A DNA stretch of 64,000 nt, taken from contig NZ_WMEW01000011.1 in assembly GCF_009856355.1 (NCBI RefSeq), positions 1 to 64,000 on the forward strand, given 5' to 3'. The DNA is from Halobacillus litoralis (GTDB lineage: Bacteria; Bacillota; Bacilli; Bacillales; Halobacillaceae). Made by a program: the position numbers and the translations under genes. Position 1 is the first letter of the stretch. Every line of letters begins with the position of its first letter. This document shows positions 14,819 through 24,139 of the stretch, one piece after another. Under the pieces are notes generated by a model. That model searched no databases. It saw only the letters and a list, made by a program, of their open reading frames with translations, and was not told the DNA's origin.

Positions 14819-14898
14819 GCGGTGCGGCTCATCATTGGAGCGTCGACGGTGGGTACTGGTTTACGACGTGTATCGTTTAGTATAAAGGAGAGAATGGA

Positions 14899-15342
14899 AT
14901 GATGTTTACATTTGTCCCTCTGACCATGGAGCTGGTCGATGAGATTGATGCGTGGGATTACGAAGGGTTCGTTGAGCAGGTGGGGATGACTCCTTATTAT
15001 GAGTCCCATAGTGAGGAGGGGAAGCTGAAGGGGCCCGGCGGCTGTGAAGGGTATGCCGCTCTTTTGGATGGAAAAACAGCGGGGCTGTTCGAGTTTATTC
15101 CAAAGAAGGCGTCTCTTGAAATCGGACTCGCTCTGAAGCCTGAGTGGATCGGGCGGGGGTTTGGAGTGACCTTCGTCCGTGACGGCATCGCTTTTGGTCT
15201 TCAACAGTATGAGGGGATCCGGTCGGTGACCCTCACTGTTTCCGTGGAGAATGAACCTGCCGTGACGGTCTATAAGAAAGCGGGTTTTTCCATTGTACGT
15301 GAACAGGCCGGGGAAGTGGAGATGGAGAAGGTCATGAATTAA
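14899..15342 (+). CDS. GNAT-family N-acetyltransferase
   Basis: ATG 14899 (or 14902) follows AAAGGAGAGAATGGA. The 147-residue protein has the GNAT acetyl-CoA loop (LALKPEWIGRGFGVTFVRDG, a Q/RxxGxG/A variant) and the C-terminal motif NEPAVTVYKKAGFSIVREQ. The substrate cannot be told. It directly follows the Amj-like remnant. Confidence 0.8.
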   Translation: MMFTFVPLTMELVDEIDAWDYEGFVEQVGMTPYYESHSEEGKLKGPGGCEGYAALLDGKTAGLFEFIPKKASLEIGLALKPEWIGRGFGVTFVRDGIAFGLQQYEGIRSVTLTVSVENEPAVTVYKKAGFSIVREQAGEVEMEKVMN

Positions 15343-15382
15343 ACACCCGCTCTTATGTACTGGTGGTACCTTCAGGTGCTCC

Positions 15383-15480
15383 GACGATTCCCTTTCCGCG
15401 GACGAACGTCCGAGCCTCCTCGGGAAAACCACCCTGTGGGGTCTCGCCCGCCCGTTTTTCCGCAGGAGTGGAATCGTCTG
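15383..15480 (+). repeat. Dispersed intergenic repeat, family 1 (copy 1)
   Basis: TTCCCTTTCCGCGGACGAACG, GTCCGAGC, TCCTCG and TTTTTCCGCAGGAGTGGAA match 51511-51604. The ends (TTCC.TTTCCGCGG and CCGCAGGAGTGGAA) are partly complementary. Repeats of this look are common in Bacillaceae intergenic regions. Confidence 0.7.
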
Positions 15481-15612
15481 CACACCTTCCGGAATACAAA
15501 TAGATTCGCTTCCACTCGCTCTCAGCCGTATGAATCTGGAGTTTTTTTGCAGTAAAAAGGGATGATCTTATGTTTAATAGATGTCATCCCTCGAGGTTCT
15601 CCTTGTATGGCG

Positions 15613-15745
15613 GTCACGAGGAGCGTTCGGTGGTGACGCCTGCGGGAACAGCACGAGCTGAAGATCCACTTGGGCAGGTGCTTTCCCTGACCAAGTTAGC
15701 TGAAGCCGTGCCCGCGGCAAGCATCCACCGATAAGCGGCATGTGA
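15613..15745 (+). repeat. Dispersed intergenic repeat, family 2 (copy a)
   Basis: Starts GGTCACGAGGAGCGTTCGG, runs through TGACGCCTGCGGGAACAGC, GAGCTGAAGATCCACTTGG and TGACCAAGTTAGCTGA, and ends GTGCCCGCGGCAAGCATCC then GATAAGCGGCATGTGACC. The internal arms (CCACTTGG..CCAAGT; TGCGGG..CCCGCGG) make it an imperfect long hairpin. Other copies: 42085-42251 (minus), 46571-46698 (plus), 48121-48232 (minus), 51866-51965 (partial, plus). Confidence 0.75.
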
Positions 15746-15780
15746 CCACTTCAAGAGCCTGATGGCAGATGCACGTAGGA

Positions 15781-17034
15781 TTACTGCATCTGTTGTTCGT
15801 GCAGGTGGAGCTTGGTTTCTTTCGGCTTCGTTTCGGCGATAATTTTTCCTTTGCGGATCGACCAGCGGACAGCGGCCTGGTGGCGGATGGCTTCATATTC
15901 ATCCGCTGCATCTAAAACGATCAGGTTTGCCGGCCTTCCGACCTCAATGCCGTACGCTTCATCAAGGTTGAGAATGGCGGCGCTGTTCGTTGTGATAAAA
16001 TTCATCCCCTGTACAATCTGGTCATAGCCCATCAAGTGGGAGAGGTGCAGCCCCATATGGAGCACTTGAAGCATATTCCCTGTTCCGAGCGGATACCACG
16101 GATCGAAAATATCATCATGTCCGAATCCGACGTTGATTCCGGCTTCCTGAAGCTCCTTGATTCTTGTCAGTCCGCGGCGCTTCGGATAGCTGTCGAAACG
16201 TCCCTGCAGGTGAATGTTGACAAGTGGATTGGCAACGATGTGAATGCCGGAGAGCTTCAGCACACGGAACAGTTTAGATGTATAGGCATCATTGTAGGAG
16301 CCCATCGCTGTTGTATGACTGGCCGTAACTTTATGCCCGATGCCACGCTCAAGGGCTTCTGTCGCAACGACTTCTACGAATCGGGACTGTTCATCATCGA
16401 TTTCGTCACAGTGGACATCGACGAACCGGTCGTATTGCTCGGCGAGGTCAAAAGCGATTTTCAACGACTGCACGCCGTATTCTCTTGTGAACTCAAAGTG
16501 AGGGATGGCACCGACACCGTCCGCGCCTAACCGAAGCGCTTCTTCAAGGAGTTCGGCTCCGTTTTGATACGAAAGGATGCCTTCCTGTGGAAAAGCGACC
16601 AGCTGAAGGTCTACGTAAGCCTTCATTTCCTGTTTCACTTCAAGCAGAGCCTTCAAGGCTGTCAGGTCAGGGTCCGTCACATCGACGTGTGTGCGTACGT
16701 GCTGGATGCCATTGGCAATCTGCATGGAGAGCGCCTGTGCTGCGCGCGTTTTGACGTCCTCATGCGTCAATTTTTCTTTTCTTTCCGACCAGCGCTGAAT
16801 CCCTTCAAAAAGCGTTCCGCTGTGGTTCCAGTCCGGATCACCGGCTGTCATCGTCGTATCCAGGTGAATATGTGGTTCTACAAAAGGAGGCAGGACAAGA
16901 TTTCCACCTGCATCCAGTATTTCTTCTTCGTGGCCATTCACAACTTCCTTCGTAATGGATGTGATCTGTTCACCCTCTATTTTTATATTCCAGGTTCCAG
17001 CTTTACCCCTTAGTCGTGCGTTGGTGATAATCAT
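15781..17034 (-). CDS. codA: Cytosine deaminase
   Basis: 417 residues; deaminates cytosine to uracil for pyrimidine salvage in the cytoplasm. Amidohydrolase metal site: His55/His57 in VEPHIHLD, His208 in [10 protein letters not shown], His240 in ASHTTAM and Asp307 in [13 protein letters not shown]; these segments are characteristic of CodA. The ATG overlaps the end of codB by 4 bases (ATGA), so the two are translationally coupled. It lies downstream of a PyrR-type attenuator, which should shut the operon when UMP/UTP are high. Dispersed repeat copy a follows. Confidence 0.93.
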   Translation of the reverse strand: MIITNARLRGKAGTWNIKIEGEQITSITKEVVNGHEEEILDAGGNLVLPPFVEPHIHLDTTMTAGDPDWNHSGTLFEGIQRWSERKEKLTHEDVKTRAAQALSMQIANGIQHVRTHVDVTDPDLTALKALLEVKQEMKAYVDLQLVAFPQEGILSYQNGAELLEEALRLGADGVGAIPHFEFTREYGVQSLKIAFDLAEQYDRFVDVHCDEIDDEQSRFVEVVATEALERGIGHKVTASHTTAMGSYNDAYTSKLFRVLKLSGIHIVANPLVNIHLQGRFDSYPKRRGLTRIKELQEAGINVGFGHDDIFDPWYPLGTGNMLQVLHMGLHLSHLMGYDQIVQGMNFITTNSAAILNLDEAYGIEVGRPANLIVLDAADEYEAIRHQAAVRWSIRKGKIIAETKPKETKLHLHEQQMQ

Positions 17035-18275
17035 ATAACTTCTCCTTTTTCTTCATTGATTTCAGATGCTTCAGCTTTCCAGGGAATTTTTGTAATGATG
17101 ATATAAATAAGCGCTGCTCCGGCAAGAGCGTTGACAGGGGCGAGTCCCGGCACGAACTGGGAGGCACCCACGCCGGCTGCCCAGGCAGCGAGTCCCTGCC
17201 AGCGGAAGTTTTTCAGTGGTGTATCCTGGTACGCCTGCTTCCGGTAGTGTAAGAAGTAATCGGCAAGCAGCACCGCGCCAATCGGCGGCAGGGCTGTTCC
17301 AAGGACTGTCAGCCAGCTGACGAAGTTGTTATACAGCCACATCGCAAGCAGTGTGCCGACGATTCCGTTGAAAATGACTACTTTATTTTTCGTGATTTTC
17401 GTGATGCTGGAAAATCCGAGACCGGAGGCGTAGAGCGCGTTGTCGTTGGTTGTCCAGATGTTCAAACCGAGAACGAGGATGGCCGGAATGATCAGCCCCT
17501 GCGTGAACATGACTTCAGAAATGTCCGCCTTGCCCGTAGCCATTGCTCCAACAGCCCCGAACAGGAACATGAGTGAGTTTCCGATGAAAAAGGCAGTCAC
17601 GGTACTGAAGACAGCCGATGTCTTCGTCTTTGCGAACCGGGTGAAATCAGGTGTCAATGTCCCTGCACTGATGAAAGACCCGATACAGATGGTTAAGGCA
17701 GCTGCAAGACCAATCGATTTCTCCGGTGTATGCTCCCAAAGACTGCCCAACCCTCCCATATCCGACGTCGCCTGGAAGACAGAAAAGCTTCCGAGCACCG
17801 TAATCATCGGCACAGCGATAAAGCTGAGCAGCATGAGGGCTTTCATTCCGAAAAAGGCAGTGGCTGTCATAAGAAGGCCGGCCCCGCCAATCAGCCAGAT
17901 CATATCAATGCCCGTCGCCTGATGAACGGGCAGGGCGAACATGACCACCCCTACACCGAACCAGCCGACCTGGGTGCCACCAAGCAGGAACGAAGCCAGG
18001 TATGAACCTTTTTCTCCAAACGCCCAGCGGCTCAACAGATGGGTGGAAAGTCCGGTTTTGGCGGAAATGTAAGCAAGACCACCGGTGTAGGCTCCTAAAA
18101 TCAGATTGCCAAGCAGGACGATCATTAAGAATTGCGGAAAGGTCAAGCCTGTTCCGAGTGTCCCCCCGGACCACATGCTCGCGGAGAAAAATGTCAATCC
18201 CATCATGACCATCAGCATTTTCCAAAACCCCTGCCGCTCCGACTGCGGGACGGCGGTTAATGCATAATCCTTCAT
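17031..18275 (-). CDS. codB: Cytosine permease
   Basis: 414 residues, about twelve membrane helices, NCS1 family: [52 protein letters not shown] and [16 protein letters not shown]. Imports cytosine for CodA. ATG 18275 follows CTGGAGGAATGAGAT. First gene of the codBA operon; its leader holds a PyrR-binding element and terminator, and a 9 bp inverted repeat ties the transcript start to the region just before the ribosome site. Confidence 0.93.
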   Translation of the reverse strand: MKDYALTAVPQSERQGFWKMLMVMMGLTFFSASMWSGGTLGTGLTFPQFLMIVLLGNLILGAYTGGLAYISAKTGLSTHLLSRWAFGEKGSYLASFLLGGTQVGWFGVGVVMFALPVHQATGIDMIWLIGGAGLLMTATAFFGMKALMLLSFIAVPMITVLGSFSVFQATSDMGGLGSLWEHTPEKSIGLAAALTICIGSFISAGTLTPDFTRFAKTKTSAVFSTVTAFFIGNSLMFLFGAVGAMATGKADISEVMFTQGLIIPAILVLGLNIWTTNDNALYASGLGFSSITKITKNKVVIFNGIVGTLLAMWLYNNFVSWLTVLGTALPPIGAVLLADYFLHYRKQAYQDTPLKNFRWQGLAAWAAGVGASQFVPGLAPVNALAGAALIYIIITKIPWKAEASEINEEKGEVI

Positions 18276-18306
18276 ATCTCATTCCTCCAGTATCTTTTGA
18301 TAAGAC

Positions 18307-18482
18307 ACTGGTACCAGGCGCGGAAGGGTTCAGGAAACGAAAAGAGGCTCCCTGCCGTTTCCGACAAGAAGCCTCACAGACGCCACCAAAAAGAAGAGGC
18401 GCTGCGTCTGCCGGCTTCTCTGGTGGTCGTTTCCTATACGCTGTCCTTGTCAGCCTCACGGGACTGAATTAAAGGTACCAGT
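18307..18482 (-). promoter_or_regulatory. PyrR-type attenuator leader of codBA
   Basis: On the minus strand the leader contains AGTCCCGTGAGGCT at 18465-18452, an exact match to the PyrR-binding loop ARUCCNGNGAGGYU, followed by GACAAGGACAGCG as in pyr-operon anti-antiterminators. Downstream, GAGGCT (18375-18370) and AGCCTC (18349-18344) form a terminator with TTTTC. Between them lie arms able to form the competing antiterminator. ACTGGTACC (18482-18474) and GGTACCAGT (18315-18307) pair perfectly and enclose the whole element. Confidence 0.8.
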
Positions 18483-18496
18483 ATGATATTGCGTTC

Positions 18497-18525
18497 ATTA
18501 TGCAGGTATCTATTAACGTTGTCAA
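18497..18525 (-). promoter_or_regulatory. codBA promoter
   Basis: On the minus strand TTGACA (18525-18520) and CATAAT (18502-18497) are 17 bases apart. Transcription would start near 18490, about 25 bases before the PyrR element. Confidence 0.7.
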
Positions 18526-18631
18526 CGCCGTTTTCTTAACTTTTCAACATCAAGCGCTTTCAATTAAAAAGAGGAGTGGATCGTATGCTAAGATAGAATG
18601 AAAGAGTCTTAGAAAAGGGAGGAGAAAGTTC

Positions 18632-19678
18632 ATGTCTTCGATGTCTGAGCGTTTTTACATGTTTGCAGAGCAGGAGTGTTCCGGGTCGAGTCCTTTGTAT
18701 GAGCACCTGGCTGAACAGATGGCTGGAGACGACGATATCCTTCAGCTGGCAGAACAGGCACCGGATGGTCAGCCCGTGCCAAACCTGCTGTTCGGGGCTG
18801 TCCACTACCTTTTAATGGGAGAACGGGACCATCCGCTCCAGGCGTTTTACCCAACATTCACGAATCACCCGAAGCCGAAGGAACGGGCGTATCCCGTTTT
18901 CCGGAGTTATGTATTTACGAATAAACAGGCGGTTCAAAAGCTCATACGGGAAAAGCGTGTGCAGACGAATGAAGTGCGTCGCTGTGCCTATCTCTATCCG
19001 GTTTTCTGTCACATTGCCGTCCGTACGAACCGTCCGCTCGGCCTGATCGAAATCGGCACGAGTGCCGGCCTGCAGCTGCTTGTTGACCGGTATTCGTACA
19101 GTTATGGCAGGGATACGATCTATGGCTGTGCCCGATCCCAGCTGTATCTTAATTCAGAGGTCCGTCACGGGAAGCTGCCGGGTTTTATGCATCAGCCGCC
19201 AGTCATTAAGGAAAAGATCGGAGTGGATCTGCACGTTTGTGATGTGACCCATGAGGAGACGATGCTGTGGTTGAAGGCGCTTATCTGGCCGGAACATAAC
19301 CAAAGGCGGGAGCATCTGGAGCAGGCCGTGCAGGAACTGCGCCTGAACCCGCCGGATTTCTACGAGGGGGATGGGGTGGAGGTTCTCCCTGAACTGGCTC
19401 GACGGATACCGGAAGATCAGGCGTTGTGCATCTTCCACACCCATGTGGCCAATCAGATGCCGGTTGAAGTCAAGACACGACTTCATGAACGCCTCGTGGA
19501 AATCAGCGGAACCCGACAGGTGTTTCATATCTATAACCATATGAATGACTCCGATCTTCATATGGATGTGTATGAGGACGGGAGAATTGAAACCCATACG
19601 ATTGGAGCGACGGACGGCCACGGCCGCTGGTTCGACTGGTATCTTGAAGAACCCGTTCCAGAGAGGACAGAACAATGA
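18632..19678 (+). CDS. DUF2332 family protein
   Basis: ATG 18632 follows GGGAGGAGAAAGTTC. 348 residues matching DUF2332 proteins: NLLFGAVHYLLMGERDHPLQ, LYPVFCHIA, GLIEIGTSAGLQLLVDRYSY and the C-terminal IFHTHVANQMP. The IEIGTSAGLQLL segment resembles the glycine loop of methyltransferases, but no activity is known to me. No membrane segment. It is coupled to the next GNAT gene by a 4-base overlap. Confidence 0.82.
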   Translation: MSSMSERFYMFAEQECSGSSPLYEHLAEQMAGDDDILQLAEQAPDGQPVPNLLFGAVHYLLMGERDHPLQAFYPTFTNHPKPKERAYPVFRSYVFTNKQAVQKLIREKRVQTNEVRRCAYLYPVFCHIAVRTNRPLGLIEIGTSAGLQLLVDRYSYSYGRDTIYGCARSQLYLNSEVRHGKLPGFMHQPPVIKEKIGVDLHVCDVTHEETMLWLKALIWPEHNQRREHLEQAVQELRLNPPDFYEGDGVEVLPELARRIPEDQALCIFHTHVANQMPVEVKTRLHERLVEISGTRQVFHIYNHMNDSDLHMDVYEDGRIETHTIGATDGHGRWFDWYLEEPVPERTEQ

Positions 19679-20205
19679 CAACGACCTTTGAAAAACTAAC
19701 CGTTCCCACCGAGGAACACGTCGCAGCCTTCAACCGTTGGAACAACGATGATCAGCTGATTCCGCTGATCCGTCCCAACAAAAACGAAGAAGAGCTGTCC
19801 GGCCGAAGTACTATGACCCTCGCGGACTTGGAAAAACGCCTGAGCGACCATACGATTTTTCTGATCTATGCGGATGGAAAACTGGTTGGGGAAATGAATT
19901 ACATGATTGACCCTCCACACCTTTTCAAAAAAGCACCCCGGTCGGCATGGATCGGCATTACAATCGGTGAACCTGAAGGGCGTGGGAAGGGGATTGGTGT
20001 TCTCGCCATGGCTCATATAGAGGAAAAAATCAAGGAAGCCGGGTTGGAGAGGATTGAACTCGGCGTATTTGAATACAATACAAGAGCCCGGCGGCTGTAC
20101 GAAAAAATGGGGTACAGCGAACTGGCACAGCAGGCTGATTTCACGTACTGGCAGGGCCGGATGTGGGCAGACGTGCGCATGGAGAAGCAGATCTTTCATC
20201 TATAG
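19675..20205 (+). CDS. GNAT-family N-acetyltransferase (RimJ/RimL-like)
   Basis: The ATG overlaps the stop of the DUF2332 gene (ATGA). 176 residues with the GNAT signature IGEPEGRGKGIGVLAMAHIE (RGKGIG binds acetyl-CoA) and the C-terminal LGVFEYNTRARRLYEKMGY. Substrate unknown; coupling to DUF2332 suggests a shared role. Confidence 0.82.
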   Translation: MTTTFEKLTVPTEEHVAAFNRWNNDDQLIPLIRPNKNEEELSGRSTMTLADLEKRLSDHTIFLIYADGKLVGEMNYMIDPPHLFKKAPRSAWIGITIGEPEGRGKGIGVLAMAHIEEKIKEAGLERIELGVFEYNTRARRLYEKMGYSELAQQADFTYWQGRMWADVRMEKQIFHL

Positions 20206-20216
20206 GGGAAGTTGAG

Positions 20217-20245
20217 AAAGGAGCGGCCTGTCGGCAGCTCCTTTT
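20217..20245. terminator. Intrinsic terminator between convergent genes
   Basis: AAAGGAGC and GCTCCTTTT form an 8 bp stem around a 12-base loop; both sides carry the A/T runs needed for convergent genes. Confidence 0.65.
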
Positions 20246-20428
20246 CTATATCTCACTCTTCTGTTTCTTTGAAAAAAACGTGTACACAACGTAAGCAATA
20301 ACAGCCACAACCCCGATGTCTTTGAACGTCGTATATCCAATGTCACCTTGAACGATTTCAAAAACAATAAACCCAAGCATAACCAAGCCTCCGAGCGCTA
20401 TAAGGATGGCTTTCGTTTTCTTTTTCAT
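20246..20428 (-). CDS. Small two-helix membrane protein
   Basis: 60 residues starting MKKKTKAILIALGG after AAAGGGAGGATATT. Two hydrophobic segments (about 7-25 and 36-52), a short loop VQGDIGYTTFKD and a lysine-rich tail. No family recognised. Confidence 0.6.
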   Translation of the reverse strand: MKKKTKAILIALGGLVMLGFIVFEIVQGDIGYTTFKDIGVVAVIAYVVYTFFSKKQKSEI

Positions 20429-20618
20429 AATATCCTCCCTTTCCTTTTCTTCTCCACTACCCTTTCTGATGAGTGGTAAACAGAAATTGGAAAGCGGGGA
20501 ATATCCGTTCTTATGGAATCCTTTTCTGATAATTTGCGATTTTTCTGAAAAAAGGATTGCCAGGAAGTGAATAAACTGGCATAATTATTCTCGTCATTAC
20601 ATTTCAGGGGGTGGAAGG

Positions 20619-20852
20619 GTGGAACATGTAGTAGCCATTTGGAAAGATGAGAAGAATGGGCTCGGCATTATTGAGGTGAAAGATCAAGTGTTTGGTTCAT
20701 CATTTCACCCGGTCTGTTATCAGAAAGAAAGCGAAGGAAAATACTCGATTATCAATGGGTTGTGGTATACGACCTATCACGGTGCGCGCCAGTATTTCCG
20801 TGCGAAAACAAACCCATACAGTGGTTACGGACGTATGCGCAAAATCCAGTAG
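20619..20852 (+). CDS. Uncharacterised small protein
   Basis: GTG 20619 follows AGGGGGTGGAAGG. The 77-residue product (MEHVVAIWKDEKNGLGIIEV.. to GYGRMRKIQ) is soluble, rich in Gly/Tyr, and has no recognised family. Its 3' end overlaps the possible structured RNA at 20838. Confidence 0.5.
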   Translation: MEHVVAIWKDEKNGLGIIEVKDQVFGSSFHPVCYQKESEGKYSIINGLWYTTYHGARQYFRAKTNPYSGYGRMRKIQ

Positions 20853-21139
20853 CTTATCCTTTAGGGAGGCAAAGCTGTAAAGGGGAACATAGAATAGCTG
20901 GACACAGCCGGTGCTCTCGCTGGGTTACATAGGTACGCCCGGCTGAAGGAGCTTCTTTTTCTTCTTGAAAGCTGGAACAAGGCCTGTGCAGCTCAAATGC
21001 TTCATCAGCAGCCCTTAGTGACTCGTAAAAGGCTGGCTGATGACCTCTGCTTTTTGTCAGACCTATGAAAAGATTACGTGGCCTTATAGAATTGTATTTT
21101 ATATTGAACGAACCCCGGAGGGTGCTCCGGGGCTTTTTT
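20838..21139 (+). ncRNA. Possible structured RNA or leader ahead of the exopolysaccharide genes (ends in terminator)
   Basis: A gene-free stretch of about 530 bases precedes the glycosyltransferase gene. It holds GCGCAAAATCC, GGGAGGCAAAGCTG, ACAGCCGG and CTGGGTTACATAGG in the order of the conserved pieces of a c-di-GMP-I (GEMM) aptamer, but with mismatches and overlapping the previous ORF's end. Then come a strong hairpin (TCATCAGC-AGCC / GGCT-GGCTGATGA, about 21002-21043) and a terminator (CCCCGGAG/CTCCGGGG plus T6, 21112-21139). No known class is assigned with confidence. Confidence 0.35.
21112..21139 (+). terminator. Strong intrinsic terminator
   Basis: CCCCGGAG, loop GGTG, CTCCGGGG, C, T6. 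It lies 240 bases before the glycosyltransferase start, so the latter needs either read-through or its own promoter in 21140-21380. Confidence 0.8.
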
Positions 21140-21380
21140 GATTCAAAAGAATTAGTCTATTTATCCTAAATACGTGAAATTAGTTAAAAATGAGAGAAAT
21201 ATTGAAATATCCATTGGTTTTTTGTTCGTTATAATGGAATATCCGGAAAAATAGAACTTTTCTATTCGGAAAAAGCATTTTATAATGAACACAATCATTC
21301 TCTAAAACGAACGAAAAGAACGAGGCGTTCTGCTGGGACTGTCATACAGGACTACGGAACGAACCAATGGAGGTAATGAA

Positions 21381-22913
21381 ATGGAAAATGTGGTGTCCAT
21401 CCCGTCTGTCCAGGAAGACCGGCCGTCGCTGAACATCCACGGTGTCAAACATACGTACATGAAACCGAGAATTACAGCATTCATTCCTGCTCACAATGAA
21501 GAAAAGTCCATCCGTGACTGCCTGGCCGGCCTCGGTGATCAGACGCTGCCCAAAGACGTGGAACTTGATGTTATTGTGATCGCCGACAACTGCACAGACC
21601 GGACAGAGGAAGTTGCTCTCGCTGCAGGGGAAGAATTCAATCTCAACTTGAAAGTGTTGACGACTGTCAATAACAAGCAGCGGAAAGTAGGCGCGTTAAA
21701 TGCTGCCTGGAAGAGCATTTACGGTGACCCTCTGGACCTCTACGATAAGAAACCGAGCGTTTATGAGGAATTTTACAAAACCTCCGTCAAAGCGGTTCTC
21801 GGGATGGATGCCGACAGCCGGCTTGCTCCAGATGCCCTGACACAGCTGTGGGAAGGCCTGATGAGCGCCCGGAATATCGGCGGGGTGATGGCGAAGTATA
21901 CGATGCGCATGCCGAAAAAGAAGAGCCTGATCTCTAAAGATGATGTTCATTACGAGGAAATGATTGCAAGTGGTCAGTACGGCGGTCCGATAACGCGCTG
22001 GTGGACCCACCAGCAGAAGCAGGATATGGCGAGCTGGCTGCTTGATCTGCAGTACCGGGGCGGGAGCACCTATGTTCTCGGAGGACAGGCGACACTGTTC
22101 CGCCCGGAAGCTCTTCAGGACATTATTGAGGAAAACAAGCTGGATGGCCCATGGCAGGATGAAAGTGATGTAGAGGATATGCTGTTAACCTGGCAGATCC
22201 AGAAAAGGTGGAAAACCCTCATCAGTCCTAAGGCCCGCTGTTTTGTAGATTCCATGCGTTCCTACCACACCTTCCGTCAGCAGCGGAATAAATGGCAGGG
22301 AGGGACGGTGGAGCTTCTGACCAACAGTGACATCGGCGTAAAATCGAAACACCGTTCGAAAATCTGGCGGTCCCAGATTAAAACATTCATTGATTTGATG
22401 ATCCGCCTGTTGTTCCTCAGCCTTCTGACCGTATCGATAGCGACTGATCAATTCTTCTGGTCATGGATCTGGTTGACGCCGATTATTCTTGCGTCCGTCC
22501 TGAATACGATCCTTGCCTTGAAAACACCGATGCACCGACCCATTGATGTGATTCTCGCCGGGTTGTTGATCAGTCCTGAAATGTATATGTGGGTCAACTT
22601 TGTGACCTTCTCCCACGTCTGGCTCGGCAAGCTTTCCGCCCACAAAAAAGATGGATGGGCGATCCAGTACAGTGCCGAAAGAGGAGCAACGCGGAGTAAA
22701 CTGGCTGAAGGACTGGTCGGCATCGCAGCCGCTGCTGGAGTGCTCGTCTATCTGGCTTTCCATTACCGTGACTTCCTGACAAGTACCCCTGTACAGGAAG
22801 CGGTGTACCCTTATCTCGATACAGGCTGGGTGATCTTAACCGCGCTTACCATTTATACCTCATTGCTGATGGCGTACCAAATCTGGACACTTCGTGGCAG
22901 ACATACAGCGTGA
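21381..22913 (+). CDS. Family 2 processive glycosyltransferase
   Basis: ATG 21381 follows TGGAGGTAATGAA. 510 residues. A GT-A domain (about 30-300) has PAHNEE (36-41), IADNCTDRT, the DAD metal site (143-145), LGGQATLFR, the acidic catalytic segment DESDVED (260-266) and QRNKW (301-305), a QxxRW-type motif of processive enzymes. Four C-terminal hydrophobic segments follow (about 330-480). This is the layout of PgaC/BcsA/HasA-type polymerases that make and export a beta-linked polysaccharide from UDP-sugars. The next gene makes UDP-glucose, so the pair likely supplies an exopolysaccharide. The polymer cannot be named. Confidence 0.87.
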   Translation: MENVVSIPSVQEDRPSLNIHGVKHTYMKPRITAFIPAHNEEKSIRDCLAGLGDQTLPKDVELDVIVIADNCTDRTEEVALAAGEEFNLNLKVLTTVNNKQRKVGALNAAWKSIYGDPLDLYDKKPSVYEEFYKTSVKAVLGMDADSRLAPDALTQLWEGLMSARNIGGVMAKYTMRMPKKKSLISKDDVHYEEMIASGQYGGPITRWWTHQQKQDMASWLLDLQYRGGSTYVLGGQATLFRPEALQDIIEENKLDGPWQDESDVEDMLLTWQIQKRWKTLISPKARCFVDSMRSYHTFRQQRNKWQGGTVELLTNSDIGVKSKHRSKIWRSQIKTFIDLMIRLLFLSLLTVSIATDQFFWSWIWLTPIILASVLNTILALKTPMHRPIDVILAGLLISPEMYMWVNFVTFSHVWLGKLSAHKKDGWAIQYSAERGATRSKLAEGLVGIAAAAGVLVYLAFHYRDFLTSTPVQEAVYPYLDTGWVILTALTIYTSLLMAYQIWTLRGRHTA

Positions 22914-22940
22914 CCACTCGATTTGAAGGAGGACATAACG

Positions 22941-23840
22941 ATGAAAGTAAAAAAAGCGATCATTCCAGCGGCTGGTTTTGGAACGAGGTTTCTTCCGGCT
23001 ACGAAAGCCCAGCCGAAGGAAATGCTGCCGATTGTCGACAAGCCGACGATTCAATACATTGTAGAGGAAGCTATTGAAGCGGGCATCGAAGAAATCATCA
23101 TCGTGACCGGGAAGGGGAAGCGGTCAATCGAGGATCATTTCGACACCGCCTTTGAATTGGAGAAAACACTTCTGGATAAAGGAAAACAGCAGCTGCTTGA
23201 CCAGGTCCGCTACACATCAAACCTCGCTGATATTCATTACATCCGGCAGAAGGAGCAGAAAGGTCTCGGCCATGCAGTCTGGTGTGCCCGCCATTTCATT
23301 GGGGACGAGCCGTTTGCTGTTCTGCTCGGCGATGATATCGTAAGGAGTCCACGGCCGGGGATCCGCCAGTTGATGGATATCTATGAAGAAACCCAGTCGC
23401 CAGTCATCGGTGTCAAAGCTGTGCCGATGGAAGACACGCACAAATACGGTGTTATCCAGCCGGCTGCCCAGCAGGGACGCTGGTATGATGTGGAAGGTTT
23501 TGTTGAAAAGCCGAAACCGGGGACAGCACCTTCCAATATGGCGATTATCGGTCGCTACGTCCTGACACCTGAAATCTTTGCCTTCCTGGATCGTCAGGAA
23601 ATCGGAGCCGGTGGTGAAATCCAGCTGACTGACGCGATCGATCGTTTGAATGCCATCCACTCCGTCTACGCGTGGGAGATAGAAGGACGCCGCTATGATG
23701 TAGGAGAAAAACTGGGATTTGTCCAGACGACCATCGATCTTGCTCTCGAGCGGGAAGAGCTGCAGGAGGATCTCTATCATTATATGAAAAAGGTTGTCGC
23801 AGACTATGAAGCGGTCCGCAGAAAAACACAGATCTCTTAA
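22941..23840 (+). CDS. galU: UTP--glucose-1-phosphate uridylyltransferase
   Basis: The start is ATG 22941 ([12 protein letters not shown]) with GAAGGAGG 9 bases upstream; the frame is open from 22923. 299 residues with the nucleotidyltransferase loop [13 protein letters not shown], the metal-binding LGDDIV and the family strings VEKPKPG and [10 protein letters not shown]. Makes UDP-glucose from UTP and glucose-1-phosphate. Twenty-seven bases after the glycosyltransferase, so co-transcribed and likely its substrate supplier. Confidence 0.93.
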   Translation: MKVKKAIIPAAGFGTRFLPATKAQPKEMLPIVDKPTIQYIVEEAIEAGIEEIIIVTGKGKRSIEDHFDTAFELEKTLLDKGKQQLLDQVRYTSNLADIHYIRQKEQKGLGHAVWCARHFIGDEPFAVLLGDDIVRSPRPGIRQLMDIYEETQSPVIGVKAVPMEDTHKYGVIQPAAQQGRWYDVEGFVEKPKPGTAPSNMAIIGRYVLTPEIFAFLDRQEIGAGGEIQLTDAIDRLNAIHSVYAWEIEGRRYDVGEKLGFVQTTIDLALEREELQEDLYHYMKKVVADYEAVRRKTQIS

Positions 23841-23850
23841 ACGAAAAATG

Positions 23851-23886
23851 TCTCCGCCTCTTAAGGGCAGGGGGCGTTTTTTTTTG
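23851..23886 (+). terminator. Intrinsic terminator after galU
   Basis: CCGCC and GGGGGCG arms around TCTTAAGGGCA, followed by T9. The stem is short but the T-run is strong. Confidence 0.5.
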
Positions 23887-24007
23887 TAAAGAGCGTCCAG
23901 GAATGATGGTCCTTGTCACGGTTCATCCATGTTACGATGGAAAAGGTGTACCAAAAGTAGGGAATCTCTCTTCAGGGCCTTTAGAAAAAGAAGAAGGAGG
24001 AGTGGAC

Positions 24008-24076
24008 ATGGACAATGAACAGGCGGTCAGGTGGGGAACGCCCGCCTTGATGAATGCCGCCTTCCGTTTGAAATAG
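24008..24076 (+). CDS. Possible 22-residue peptide
   Basis: ATG 24008 is preceded by a near-perfect AGAAGGAGGAG site. It encodes MDNEQAVRWGTPALMNAAFR plus LK and stop. The ribosome site is the only support; it could also be a leader peptide or a decayed gene start. Confidence 0.3.
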   Translation: MDNEQAVRWGTPALMNAAFRLK

Positions 24077-24139
24077 ACGTCATACATAAAAAAAGATCGA
24101 TCACCTGATGACAAAAGGTGAGGTGGAGGGATATAGATA

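Noticed and set aside
14815..15483. 222-codon minus-strand frame over the GNAT gene
   Set aside because: Shadow of the GNAT gene and the family 1 repeat.
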